NCBI GenBank assembly: GCA_949130485.1
Contig: OX422201.1
Location: 3,942,516 to 4,006,515, forward strand
Source of the DNA: Agelas oroides
Lineage: Eukaryota > Porifera > Demospongiae > Agelasida > Agelasidae
Length of the DNA stretch: 64,000 nucleotides
Reading direction: 5' to 3'
How positions within the stretch are numbered: the stretch's first letter is position 1; every line of letters starts with the position of its first letter. A program made the position numbers and the translations under genes. Shown here piece after piece: positions 10,912 through 23,361 of this stretch. A model generated the notes under the pieces. That model ran no database searches, was not told where the DNA came from, and saw only the letters and a list, made by a program, of their open reading frames with translations.

Positions 10912-12782
10912 CTGTAAATTTCTCATGAACCCATGGCAGTATGAACATGGGGTTTGTAACAACAACGATGCTTCTCAATTCTGTAAATGAAAACAATTTG
11001 TTGTCATAGCAACTAATTAACAGCAGCTGCGCTCGTGTAAATACAGCGAAATGCGGAACTGAAGACGTAGCCTGAGAGGTAAGCCACTATTACTATAGGT
11101 CATGGTCTAACAGAAACCAGCAATCCTTTTTAGCGCTGCTATATAGGTAAAAATTGGGGCTTATTCGGGTGGTCCTTCACATTTAAACATTAAGGCTTTC
11201 TCAGCACAGCATTAACAGCACAAATGCCACCTGGTTATGACAACTTCAACTCCTCCTGTACACAGAAAAGCCATCAGATCTTGGTTCCAAGGCTGGCGAG
11301 TGTTCCGCATAAACCGCCAAAGACAATGGTCATCATCACTCGAAACAACTTGAGCTTTATTTCTGCCTTCTGCTCTCAGAAACACACAGCTCTCGGTCTC
11401 AGTGACATCCCTTCTGAAATTCGGACATACCTACTTCACAATCAGCGCTAAAACAAAGCTATACAGAAAACATTAAAGGTCAGAATAACGATGACAAAGC
11501 TTAGAAGTCTACATGCGGCAGCCATTCATTTTCCGTAAACTATTGCAACCATGAACTGCATATGAGGCTAGCTAGCATTTGAACAAATTGTCTTGTGCAT
11601 AGATGTATGAACCTACGGTGAAACCTAGCATCATATACCCAGGCTCATTCCTTTCCATAAAGACCCTTGTAATGAGGCTAATACTGTGTTTACACTGACC
11701 TGTCGAATGCAGTTCTATTTGGTATGGTTCAAGCCTAGGACCTAAGTAACTGTGCTGGCCTCTGTTTATACTGCTACTCTAAAAGTGTGTAGTGTAAGGT
11801 GTGTTAACATCATGTGCATGGATTATCATGTGGCTTACTAAAAATGTCATCTGGTCGGTTTGTCTGTATTATTTCAACCTGTAAGCTCTTCAAGGTGTCT
11901 ACTGCTCTCCAGTTCTCCAAGTCTAATGCATAGCAGGTGGCAGCGTGAGCGAAGGCGAGTTTTACTTGACTTTTGCAGTGTAAGCTGAAGCAATCCAGGA
12001 AGAAGGTTGTACTCCTTCTGCCATGATTGCTTTAACAACTAACCTTGTGTGTGTAGCCTTCTAAGGTGAGCTTAAAGACACTGCAGTGGTGAGGTAATTC
12101 CAACGTTCATGCTATATCACCTCTGATCACTTGAATTTAGGCTCCGAGAACAATATTAATTCCATCTCTGGTTTTGTTTACGTACACTATCGTTTTCATT
12201 CATGCCAAGCCGTACCAAAACTACCATGGTTCAGCACAGTTATTAAAATCAGGCATGGTTGCCACAGAACGAACTGGCTCGGCTTGGTTTTGCCAGCATT
12301 TATACTGCTTGCTACAACCAAGCTGTGCCGTGCTGGATTGTGCTGGCCTGCTTCAAATGGTCAGTGTATAAGAGCTTTAATGTCATACAACAAACTGATA
12401 ATTGCACAAAGTGGTCCTTTATCCAAACTCTATTAAATAATGTGCCCAAAGGCATCATAGTGATTGGCCTTAGCTGCATCCATCATGGCTACATGTTCAG
12501 TAGATGCTGCTCTCAAATAGACTCACCTTTCAATAACAAACAGCAGAACTAGAAAGGTTAGAGAAGACATACCCCCGTGCTTAGCCTATTTCAATGTCAA
12601 ACTATTTGTGTGCCCATGTGTGCCAATGATATATTAACTTGGCCGTGAGACTGGTGAACATACAGCCTCATACCCAGTGCCTGCCCAGCTTCTTGTGTAA
12701 GTGCCAACACATGCTTGGAGTCCACATATGCCTGATCTCCACTATATCCAAGTTGTTGACCATATCAAAAATGGTGGACACT
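10912..12782. other. Intronic sequence, no gene recognised
   Basis: Several short ORFs on the plus strand (for example around 12131-12552) have no recognisable family features. Part of the 5.3-kb intron between exons 2 and 3. Confidence 0.4.
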
Positions 12783-13920
12783 TAGAGTAAGTTAGCAATC
12801 ATCGGACGACAGGTATATTCGGACACTCAAACGCGGAGGGAAAACTGCGTAAACATTCGGCGATACCGCCAGGCTGTAGTGGAGGTACGCGGTACCTGGT
12901 GTACCAAAAATGACGCCCACTCATTGTTTCGTGTTGGCACTAGAAGCGATAAAATGGCCATCCGAAAAACATCAATAGTCGGAGAAGTGTACGTATTTTC
13001 AGACACTGTTGTTTGTGCCTTCTCTGAAGCTGCTTTTGGAGAGATTTTAGCATCGATACGATGCCCCAAGACCTCCCTAATTCGCAATATATTTTGGTAG
13101 CGGTAGCTGCTTTGAACACTCAGGGGCGCAGCTGAACATGGACCAGTCCGATTCGATCAATAATCGGACGGTGAAATTTGTCATTTCTTGCTGTGTTGTC
13201 TACAAACAAGTTGAAGTCTCCACCATATTAGCATCAGTAGAATCTACAGGCTCTTGGCTACATGCTGGTACTTGTCCGGTGTTTGTGCGTTGAGTAGTTC
13301 TCGAGATATTGCACGATATCATTTGAACTCACCTATTTATACTGCACATAAATCAACCAGCATACTTTATGGAAAGAAACATGAAACATATTTATATCTC
13401 GAGAACTACTCAATGCACAAACACCGGACAAGTACCAGCATGTAGCCAAGAGCCTGTAGATTCTACTGATGCTAATGTTGTGGAGACTTCAACTTGTTTG
13501 AAGACAACACAGCAAGAAACGACAAATTTCACCGTCCGATTATTGATCGAATCGGACTGGTCCATGTTCAGCTGCGCCCCTGAGTGCTCAAAGCAGCTAC
13601 CGCTACCAAAATATATTGCGAATTGGGGAGGTCTTGGGGCATCGTATCGATGCTAAAATCTCTCCAAAAGCAGCTTCAGTGAAGGCACAAACAACAGTGT
13701 CTGAAAATACATACACTTTTCCAAATATTGATGTTTTTCGGACGGCCATTTTATCACTTCTAGCGCCAACAGGAAACAATGCGCGGGTGTCATTTTTGGT
13801 ACACCAGGTACTACGTACCTCAGCTACAGTCTTGTGGTATCGCCGAATGTTTACGCAGTTTTCCCTCCGCGTTTGAGCGTCCGAATATAGCTGTCGTCCG
13901 ATAATTGCTAACTAACTCTA
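12783..13920. mobile_element. Fold-back element with 525-bp inverted arms
   Basis: The left arm (12783-13308) and right arm (13395-13920) are close inverted copies around an 86-bp loop. Outer ends are TAGAGTAAGTTAGCAATCATC and the complement of a near-identical sequence. The arms differ by scattered substitutions, so the element is not brand new. Each arm carries a similar 86-residue ORF (GHRIDAKISPKAAS shared), which follows from the arm identity and does not resemble a known family. A transcript through it would fold into a long hairpin. Confidence 0.85.
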
Positions 13921-14574
13921 CCAATGTTAAATAGAAAAGCGCTGGAAATGCAGGAATGAATTCAAACTGCTTTGGTCTCTATCAGGTACACATACACTAT
14001 TTTTTTTAGATTGCCATGTTTATCTCACATACAGCAACTGCTTAACCCAGTAAATGTGCAATTTCAAAGGTTTTCAATAGACAAACTGACTGACAAACAG
14101 AAAAACAAAACTGAGACCCCAATTTGTTGATTAGCTTCTCATCGGCTGTGCACATATGCCTGCATGGATTTTCTGCGATAGAGTATCACCATTACTTTCG
14201 TATACTAATGATGTAGGAGTGAACGGATAAGCATAGCGATGAGTGTAATGCTAATAAATGTGTCTTACAGCATTCAAAAGAACCCTTCTACAATGGCATA
14301 TGACAAGTGCTGATCCTCCTGGTGTCATGTTTGTTAAGTTCTTTCATGAGAAATATCTGCTGGCTATGGATAAATTAATATCCACCCACTCGTATTGTCT
14401 GCAAGTAAAGCACCTAATGAGAAACTCAAATTGGGGCCTGATTGCTTAACCCCTACTTGCAGGTGCACATGGTATAATAAGTACTCGCAGAATCTGGTTG
14501 AGAACATAAAATTATGCTAGTGGAAGATGCAACTCTTTCCACCTAATCATCCAGCACTCTAACTGACTCCTTAC
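13921..14574. other. Intronic sequence, nothing recognised
   Basis: Directly downstream of exon 2's donor; no exon or repeat termini identified. Confidence 0.4.
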
Positions 14575-15397
14575 CTTGAATATGTATTCATCACATGTGA
14601 GGCTCACAATCCTTGCATTTGGAATGCAATGAGAAAGACTGACTTCTGTAGGAGTGGAAAGTGGAAATACTTCCTTAGCCATAAAGTCTGGAAGTAACAA
14701 TGTTAAGCTCAGTTCACGACCAACAGGTCTCTCCTCCACACTTTTTAACTGCAGCATAGAAGCATTAACTTCGAGACATTCTGCAAGTGCTCTCTTCAAT
14801 TCAAGTACTTGTTTCAATTGCAGCTCATTGTTCTCAAGTTCTATATATAGTGTTACAATTTGTGCTTGGTCATCATCAGAAGTTGTAAACTTCTCAGAAG
14901 GAACATCAGATACTCTGCATTCACTGAATAGCTCAAACTCCTTAACATACTTAGCCAGGTTCTGGTGGTCTTCTCCTGTACCATACTTCTCAATGAGAGA
15001 TGCCAGGAGATTATAGTTTACAAACGACCAATGGGGTGAAAGAGTACAAAATACATCTTCTACACAAGTGGCTTCTTTAAGTTCTTTGCTCTGGTCTGGA
15101 CTGAGGATGTGCAGTGAAGGGACACTTCCTGCCAACACTGCTGGGTCTATTTGCTCCTGGAATGATACCTTTGTATCTTCCACCAAATCGGTAAATTCAT
15201 TCACCATTTCAGACGTCCACTTTTTTATGCTATTTTCACTGCTGATCATAGGTATTTCATGATCAGTTATGACACTACAAACTTTCTGAATTGCCGGCAT
15301 GAGGTTTTGTTCTTCTGAAGTGTTGAAACACCCAGCCAGGTTTCTATAGGTGGCCACATTGCCCCTTTCTGATCTCCACTTTTGCAACAGTGCCACC
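14575..15397 (-). CDS. Death-domain/GBP gene, exon 2: second half of Death domain and conserved 'WSF' domain
   Basis: The exon begins after a run-of-T acceptor (ttttttttacag) and ends at a clean donor (AAG|gtaagg). It starts with ALLQKWRSERGNVATYRNL, which matches Death-domain helices 4-6 (the W and the ATY..L pattern are the conserved core). About 100 residues later comes HWSFVNYNLLASLIEKYG, followed by a helical stretch and a C-terminal strand-rich part ending CDEYIFK. I recall this WSF domain type from many sponge and cnidarian immune-like proteins, but cannot name it with certainty. Death domains mediate oligomeric signalling complexes. Phase is 2 in, 0 out. The first half of the Death domain is not adjacent; the candidate is at 40457-40656. 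Confidence 0.8.
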
Positions 15398-15482
15398 CTG
15401 TAAAAAAAAATAAAACTGTAAAATATAATTCACAGAGAAGTGTGCTACTTTGTTATATACTAGGGAAAAGCAGCATCATCCT

Positions 15483-16024
15483 GGGGCAAGCCTGAGTGAG
15501 TAGCACATTTCATAGCTAAACTGCCCACACGTAGGTGACCACCGCACATGTTGACAATGCAGCTATTCATCCAGCCGGAGCAGCTACTACTATGGCTACA
15601 CGTGCATGGGCTAAGCTTCACTCTCAAACCATGAGCTAGCAGGGAAATCCCTGCTGTGTATGAGCGGTTTAGCTTGGCGTTCATACCAGGTGCTTACCTG
15701 AAGCAAACCTCGCCATCATACAAGCCTGCCTTGTCATGTGACCGTCAAACTCACAGCATCGATTATCAGGAAGTTGCCGTATGTGCTGCAAACTCATTCA
15801 ACTTGAGTCATCTTCGCTCCCACTCTGTTTCACATTGACGCTATGGTCTAACAGTATGTAGCCTTTCACTCTTGTTCTCACGTTGCACATGTCAGTGTGG
15901 ACATTCAATTCTCATGAAATATTTGAATGCGTTCATTAAAATTTACGGTAGGTGGTTGGTCCAAACAAACAAGCATATATACAAACAGCAGTCACGTTAG
16001 TGTGGGGCTTGCTCAGGCTCACCC
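15483..16024. mobile_element. GGGGCGAGCCTGAGC-family MITE
   Basis: Diverged termini GGGGCAAGCCTGAGTGAG and complement of GGGTGAGCCTGAGCAAGCC. 542 bp, non-coding; interior resembles the copies at 9540 and 35955. Confidence 0.7.
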
Positions 16025-16559
16025 AAATGAGAGGAATACCAGCTGTGACTTCCATTGGATTTTCTAGAGCGACATGTGCATGTAGTCATAGAGCTTTGGC
16101 ACGTATTCTCCAGTATACTCTGCTTTAAACACATGTCCAAGGTCCATGTACACACAATCTCTGAGTTGCTTTTTGATCTCCATCAGCACATTCACATTGT
16201 TAATGCAACCCTGGGCTTTATTAATAACTCATTTCAATATATAGTTCCCCCCCCCCCCCCACCACTTTGTGCCACTTGACTATGTCAACAAAGTGGGATT
16301 GACCAAATGATAAGTTAACAAAGTGGGAATTGACTAGCCTTGTTCCCAGGCCTTCCCACCGTCCAGTACCATATAGCAGGTATTTTTTACGGGAGAGTAA
16401 TTCTCACGTTTTTTGCGGTCGAGTAGGATCCGCAAAAATTTAGCCTGTGCAAAATATGCCTACACATAAATTGTCTAGCTGTGAAGTCCATGTGCATTCT
16501 TGTAGTTTTACGATATGTCAGCACTACAGTCTTTCAAGCTATTCCACAAACACAGCTAC

Positions 16560-16890
16560 CAAATGAGGAGGGTCCACTGTCTTCCTTAGTTCAGCCAGCT
16601 AGTGTGTCCAGACTCAGAAGTGGGGAACGCAAAAGATGAAGATTTGAACGAACTATGGCGTTATTTTTGTCATTCAAAACGGCTAATTCCCTGAATCAGT
16701 GAGACACAACTCTTATATTTTCCCTACCGGTAAGAATTTCTCTTGGCTGTAGCAAAAGTAGAGGCCCCAGCACTAGCGGGAACTGCTCCAGGTTTTGCAA
16801 TCTTTCCAACGGCATTTTTTCTCTTCACTTAGCAAAGTGATGTGGGCATGGTCAAGAATGATGTCATAATTAGATATAGTTCGATGGCAA
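16560..16890 (+). repeat. Dispersed repeat containing an exon-like coding remnant (copy 1)
   Basis: Similar in inverted orientation to 35150-35770. It includes a short coding-like segment (NAKDEDLNELWR, at about 16626), matched by NTKDEDLKELWRDL in the other copy, then GTAAG-like sequence and 'ggggcctctacttttgctac' in complement. I do not recognise the parent gene or element. Confidence 0.55.
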
Positions 16891-16982
16891 GTGTTGTGTT
16901 GTCGGGGCTTACGGCATTTGCAGGCAGGTTACTTAAGTACTTACACCGACAAGAATCAGGCAGTAACTGAAATGTAATGTAC

Positions 16983-17233
16983 TAGCCTCGTACCCAGGCT
17001 CCTCCCCATGCCGAAAAGCGGGGAGAGAGCCTGGACGATCTGATCACGTGTACCCGTGATGTACTATGTGTGGTTTTATGTGTCGTTTTGATAATCAAAT
17101 TATCGTTGTCGCGTGCCCACGCAGTCCCGGCGCGCTAGCGCGGGGAGATCCGCGAGATCGGGAGAAGTCGCCTTTTGACACTGACAGCACTGAAACCTAG
17201 CGATGGATGCCGCTCAGAATGACAGCAAAGAAG
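16983..17233 (+). repeat. Left terminal inverted repeat of the helicase transposon, including exon 1
   Basis: Matches 23330-23580 in inverted orientation. It contains a hairpin-like GC-rich tip, the ATG of the helicase gene (17203) and most of its first exon. Confidence 0.85.
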
Positions 17234-19883
17234 TCCACAAGGAAAGCTGTGAGTCCCTACTACATACGTTTAGTGGGCTATCGGTCCATATAATCAGACA
17301 CCTGGGGGACTAGCTAGGTAAACTACATGGTACATGGTCTCCACGGGTTTTGTTTATGATCCACATCGTACTTGTCAATTGTATACTACTAATTTGTGTT
17401 TGAAAAAGCGCGGGTTAGACGTTTTGTGCAAAAGTTGGCCGTCCAAGAGTTGGCCGTCCAAGGAAGTTGACTTGAGACTTGGCTTCAGCTACACTAGCCT
17501 ACAGCGGATGCAGGGCGGAGCTATCTGTAATTCACTTTGTTCTCTTGCGGTTTGACCGCCTTCAGCTGCCACCAATGAGCAGCTACTAGCATGCCCTGCT
17601 TTTTACACAGGGCTGGCGGAGCCAGTCCGGTTGCTCAGGCCATGGCCGGACCAATTTTTGAGACTTTCAAAGATTTTTCGAGCGGCCACATGCTCGTGCA
17701 GGCTGGAAATATGTGTGCTTGTCGCCTGCAAGCTAAGTGCCGGTGATGCCAGACTAATGTAGCGTAGTTCGGCCCTACAGCTGCGGCATTCGTCGCTTGC
17801 CGCGGCTGTGCGAACAGCATAGTTCGGTCCTGGCTGCAGCGTTCATCGCCAAAAATGGCCTCAGAAGCCATCTCAGAGAATCAAATTTCAAAAAAATTCT
17901 CCTGGGGGAGCATGCCCCCAGACCCCCCTAGGTTACATTCTACGTGGTAATGCACGCACTCGTGTACAAGTGCCAGTAAGCCAGACCAATGAAATTTTGC
18001 TTCCGCCGGGCCTGGTACAGTATGGAAGTACCCAAACCTGAGGCCAGGACAGTTGGAGGCAGTGTTGCCAGTTCTCCATGGGCACGATGTGTTCGTTCGT
18101 ATGGCCACAGGTGCTGGGAAGTCCCTTTGCATGTTTCTAGCACCATTGGCAGCTCAGGAAAATGGCATCGGAGTTGTGATAAGTCCCCTTAATGGACTTA
18201 TGGACGAGCAGGTATTGGAATATGGTATTCCATGCATGCCAAATTGCTATGCATGATACCAGGTATGAAATTGTAATGGTTCTCTTTCACGGAAGGTTCG
18301 AAATTTGGCACATGTTGGGGTTCCTGCTGTTCGAGTATCAGAGCTGAACTGGTTGAATTGGTTGCTGCTGGAAATTTTCGGTTTGGTATGCACCTCCCTC
18401 CTGTTATATAGCACATTGTGGTATCCTCACTATACATGCTATTACTATACTTTGCAGTGTTTATGTTCCCTGAGACAGCAGTTAAGCCTCCATGGAGGGA
18501 GCTATTTTCAAATACCCTGTTTTAGCAAAATGGCGTCATGGTTGCCATTGATGAGGCACATTGCATCCATGAATGGTTAGGTCAATGTTTCATCACGTTA
18601 GTTATTCAGGTTACATGTCATGCCACATTGCATTGCACAGGGGACCTGACTTCCGTAGAGCATTCCACAAGATTGGTGGACTGAGGGCCCTCACAAAAGT
18701 TCCATTTATGTGCCTGACTGCTTCAGCTTCTCCTCAAATAGAGTCGGAGATTGTAGACTCAGTAGGGCTCATAAACCCCATTTTTGTGAAGAATCCTATC
18801 AACAGAGCCAATGTGTCATAAAGAAGTCAAGTATGACTATGTTATAAGTATCCTAGGGTGCAGTATCTGTATAAATTTGTTTGCTTCTCTTGCAGAAAGA
18901 TCTCGGCAGCCTTGCAATATGCCTTAAAGATCCCAAGAGTCTACCAAAACTCTGGTTTTTTGTAGAACAAAAACTACTGCAGCAAAGGTGTATTTGTTTC
19001 TCCGTAAAGCAGCATCCTCACCAGATGCTGTGAGCTTATATCATGCGTCCTTGACAGAAGAGACAAAGACACACGTATATAACACTTATTCGCTGCCTCT
19101 GTGCGACTGTAGCTTTTGGCATGGTAAGTTCCAAGTAGAACATCTGCATGACCTTTAACAATTTACTGCTTGTGAATTTCCCAGGGTATGGACATAGAGG
19201 ATATCCTAATCACTTTGAGGTATGATCTGCCACCCACACTTTCCGAGTTTTATCAGGTACAGATTGTCATTAGTTTATCATCCATACATAGCACATCAAA
19301 TTGGCTTCATACATCCCTTCTAATGCAGCCAAGTGGTCGATGTGGGCGTAATGGTCAGCAGTCAGTGTCATACCTATTCTATTCACGAGTTGAATTAAAG
19401 AAGGCAGATAGAAGTGTTACAGAGTTTATAGAGTGCAGCGAGAACTGTCGCAGGCGCATTTTACTTTCTGCTCTTGGTAGCCCTGAGGAAAAACAGCCAG
19501 CTCATATCCTGTGTTGTGACTCATGCACTCCAGGTGAACTTCCTGCTAAGTTGAACATCCTTCCACTTCCATCTGTGAATATTGGAAATCAGCAAAGTGT
19601 GCGTGTTCGCACTGTGCCTAAGAGGGTCCGTGATGAACTCTATGAGGCACTAGTGACTGCACGGGAGCAGGTGGTGACCACCAACTCAGGGTTACGTATG
19701 CTTGGGCCACAAGTTGTCTGTAGTGACAGAGTCACTCATAATTTGTGTATAAAGGCAGGATGCATTCAAAGTGTAGATGATCTTAAGGGTTTTAAGGGAT
19801 TAAGAACTGATTTGTATGATTTGTTCTTTAGTATTATTAGTGAGATAGTTTCAAGGCCTAGATATGGAAGACAAAGAATGTGA
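17203..19883 (+). pseudogene. RecQ-like SF2 helicase of the transposon (damaged)
   Basis: Exons inferred: 17203-17248 (MDAAQNDSKE start), 18021-18211, 18526-18575, 18641-18830, 18896-19123, 19185-19256, 19329-19883. Motifs in order: LRPGQLEAVL (motif 0), ATGAGKSLC (Walker A), ISPLNGLMDEQ (Ia), VAIDEAHCIHEW (DEAH-type motif II), GPDFRRAF, FMCLTASASP (III), ATVAFGM|GMDIED (V) and SGRCGRNGQ (VI), then CRRRILLSALG and a CC..C cluster like the RecQ zinc-binding region. Most junction phases agree. Damage: an in-frame TAA at 18819-18821 and frameshifts near 18953 and 19086. The exon expected between motifs Ia and II was not found. The helicase presumably acts in element mobility; that is inference from its location inside the TIRs. 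Confidence 0.85.
17608..18015. mobile_element. hAT-like MITE inserted beside a helicase splice acceptor
   Basis: Ends CAGGGCTGGCGGAGC and (complement) CCAGGCCCGGCGGAAGC are imperfect inverted repeats. The interior carries GGGGGAGCATGCCCCCAGAC, the block shared with 4022-4400 and 57882-58441. Its right end lies just 5 bp before the intron-exon boundary (tacag|TATGG), and the same pyrimidine tract plus 'taca' sits at its left end, so it went into the acceptor region. Exact duplication length unclear. Confidence 0.6.
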
Positions 19884-19991
19884 TTTCTATACACATATAT
19901 GCAATATTAGATGTTACGTTAATGTTGTTGAACTGAATAAACAAGTATATACTTTAATGAGTAGAATGGAGACCATGTACCGACAGGTATG

Positions 19992-22900
19992 TTACACATT
20001 CTGATGTAGTTCATAATCAATATCTATGTCATTATTTTCATCCAGATCTGCAGGGTCAGTGTCACTTTTGTCTAGGATTCGGTCCAACCACCCTCCTGCT
20101 ATCTTCTCCATTCCACCAGTTACTGGGTCTACAAATGTTGAGCCAGTTCTTTCCTTGCTCTCCTTTGTAGCATTCTCTTGAAGAAGACGCATACACATCT
20201 TGTGCACATCAGAAGTTGGATCTCGAGCTGTGTGGTGGCTTGTCTGATGGATTCCAAAATGCATGGACACCTTCCTAGAAGCTTCAAGAAGAAATAGGGC
20301 TGTCAGGGACACCTGAATGGTATGGTTCTCGGTGACATTAGCTCCACTAGCTCTTAGGGTCTCCTTTATCACCCTGAAGTATAAAAGATATGCAACTATT
20401 GAAAAAAATCTTCAACCACCAAAAGTTTCACTTACAAGTTGTAGTGTTCCACCAACTGATCCACTGGTTTCCCATGTCCAGGTTTTCCATCAGTATTCAT
20501 GGTACGATTGTGAACAACTATGTAGGCAATGTGCCTAGGATAGTCTGCCTGAACATTGCAGATCAGATGAGCCGCCTCTGTTGAATAGTTTTTCTTGCCA
20601 GTTCCCAAGAATTGAAGAAGCCACATCTTCCACAAACGTATAATATGTGGACCATTTTCAAACTGAATCGCTTGTCGGAGGTCAGAGTACAAAAATGCCG
20701 TTGCGACAAATGATCTGTGCAGCCCATACACAGGATCTTGAGAAGCACAAAGGGGTGGTGTGAGAGTATTATCTACAATTGATGTTGCCGTCTTCTCTAG
20801 CCATTCCAATGTGGGGTCATGTGCGACTGGATCAGATGGGGACTGTATGTGTAGCTGATCACAGATTGCAGCAAGTACATGGGCTCTGAATGTGTGGAGA
20901 ACAAACTCATTTGCAATACTGAAGGTCTTTGCCTTTCTATCCACAGTCAGACGGTTTATGTACTCCCGTAGATGACACAGAGATCCAGTAAGTGACGGCT
21001 GTCCCCAGTAGGTGTCAATAATCACTTTCAGACATTCCCACAAGAAATGGAAATCACCTAAAACAGGTATTTAAGTGGTAAATTTGTTCCATTTTTGATC
21101 ATTTGTCTATGCTGGTGTGTGCATGTGCTGCATGTGTGTTACTGATTGTAATTACGGCATCAAGACATTACCTGGAACCTCGTTGGCCCATTTCAACTGG
21201 TTTGCTGCTTGAATTTCAGGGGTCATCCAAATTTTTCCTGTTCGAATATTTTTACAAGTCATCTGATCTCCTATGACCACCTGCATAGAGTGTTGTTTTC
21301 ATTTCAGTAAGTAAACTCTATGCTCTATTCTAATTAAAGCACTTGTGTCTGTATACCTGTGGGCTGCCCTGAAGACCTGCATCTTTCGCTGTCTCTTTCA
21401 GGATTTCGACATTTTCTGAGGTGTATTTTTCATCCCGAAACAGTAGTCGCATGGGGACAACATTGGTCTTGGTGGCTGGAAACAATGGCTTTTCAGGAGG
21501 GACATATCGGCTGAGATTAGAGAGGCTATCAAATTCAGTGACCAGGAGTTGCAGCATCACAAAGTGGACTGCTTGCCGATGAAATTCTTCACCACCTGCT
21601 TCACTTGGCAAGATATCATGTAGTTGCAGCTCCCGCCTGGACTTCTGTGGTTTTGTGTCATCCCAGTCTACCTCCCAGTCAGGCAAGTGTTGTATGCTGA
21701 TTGCAAGTCTTGATGTTGCATTCAGCATTTTGGAATGGTAGTCTATAACAATTAGAAAGTGTATGTTAAAAGACCAATATTTTTTGCTATGAAGTTGAAC
21801 AAACCTTGGCGTTCATGACGAGCTCGCATATGAATGTTTATATTGTCATATGCCCACATCCAGTAACCCTGTTTGACAATCTCCAGGTTAGCCTTTGAAG
21901 GTAGTACCATGTGTGATCATAAGACGTATATACACACTCCTGTGTGGTGGTTCAGCACTGTGATTGCCTGTTTCAGAATAATTTCGTGAATGTCTTTTGG
22001 AATTATAACACACACATGGCTAAAATTTTATTGGGTATTGCACTGCACTTACCTGCTTGCTAGTAGACCTTGCTACCAGCATAATGCTCATCAGTAGCTG
22101 CAGTCCCTTCACTCTTTGTGACCGGGCATTCAGTAGGATGCATGCTGACATCGATGCCTTCAATTCTTCTGGGCTATACGTCTCCTGATCACTTCTTTTG
22201 TTTCTCTTTGTATTCCCCAGTGTCTGGAATAGCTGATAAACATCTGGTGCATCCGATTGGAGCTCTCTAATGACATCTTCCACAGAAAATGCATCGAAGT
22301 GTTCGATACTGTCAGGGCCATGATGAATCTGATGAGTGGTATGTCGCACAACCTGATCCAATTGACTAGCCAAGGACACACTCACAAGCTCTCCCATATT
22401 TGCAATTTGCTGTTCTTGCTGCCTAACAATTGCTTCCAAACCCTGGACCTTGACCACAAGTTTGGGCATTCTTTTGTCGTTCTAGCTCCAGTTGTTGTCC
22501 AAGAGACTGGTCAGTGGTAAGCAAAGATGGCAAAGGATCGACATTAAGATCTGTTGGAGGAAGTGAAAGTGTTGACGACGTTGAAGACACAGGTGGTACT
22601 TTTAGTTGTACTCCAAACACCCGATTTCCATGAGTAAAGCGCCTGCTCTGACTACTTGGAAATGCTTCTTTGATGATGCGAGAAGCCTCAACCGTGCTGA
22701 TGGATTCAGATGGAAAATTCTGCTAAATCAACTTGTGTATATCGGAGAACGTCATATACTTCACATTCACCAAACACTCTGGTACTACTTGTAGCTGTTC
22801 CTGAAGCCTAAAAAGATAAGGAGCATGCGAGTGTACATGGCAACACACACGTACTAGCATGACATGCTATAGCTACTAACCATTGGACTTTGGACTGCCT

Positions 22901-23361
22901 CCTGGATGCCATTCACTGTGGATGTTTTCAACGCTTTCTGTTTCAACTCTTGTGTAAACTCAGCATGCAACTTTTCTCCCTCAGCTGTCAGCTTTTATAC
23001 CTGGTCTGCATGCACTATTGCTGAACTGTCCTGCACTGTCACTGCATTGTCATTCACGTACTTTGTACCGTGTTTTGTGTATAGTGCTTGAAAATCATGC
23101 TTTGTCATTGCTGATCACTGCAAAAGTATTTTTAATAATTACAACATTCAGGTGAATCTAGTCTCGTTCCCAGGATCCAGTGCAGGTTTAGTCACTAACA
23201 GTATACGCGACAAAAGCTGACTACCCGACCGTGGCTACTAGTGCAACTACAGCAGTCATCTTTCCAGCGACGATATGTAGGTCCCAGCAGTATTCAAAAC
23301 TCCAGCAATTGTGGCCGGATATAGGTGGAACCTCTTTGCTGTCATCCTGAGCGGCGTCCAT
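19992..23361 (-). pseudogene. Transposase-like gene (DUF6589/Academ type) of the helicase transposon, damaged
   Basis: Exons on minus, 5' to 3': start in the right TIR (ATG at 23361, MDAAQDDSKE), about 23119-22883, 22810-22053, about 21905-21805, 21742-21357, 21280-21172, 21057-20436, 20373-19992. Phases agree at the last five junctions. Recognisable pieces: a coiled-coil region (GLEAIVRQQEQQIANMGELV), YDNINIHMRARHERQ, VVIGDQMTCKN, PGDFHFLWECLKVII and SLCHLREYINR. The pattern 'YDN..., GDQ..., GDFHF...' is that of DUF6589 proteins, which I associate with Academ-type transposases; the acidic residues are candidates for a DDE catalytic set. Damage: TAA near 22990, TAG near 22729 and a frameshift near 22470. 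The last 500 residues are intact. Confidence in the name is moderate, in the gene structure high. Confidence 0.75.

Noticed and set aside
14258-14449. 63-codon plus ORF ahead of exon 2's donor
   Set aside because: No neighbouring exon in phase, no family resemblance, in the intron of the opposite-strand gene.
17334-17555. 73-codon plus ORF as a helicase exon
   Set aside because: No RecQ motif, and exon 1 (17248) already joins exon 2 (18021) in phase without it.
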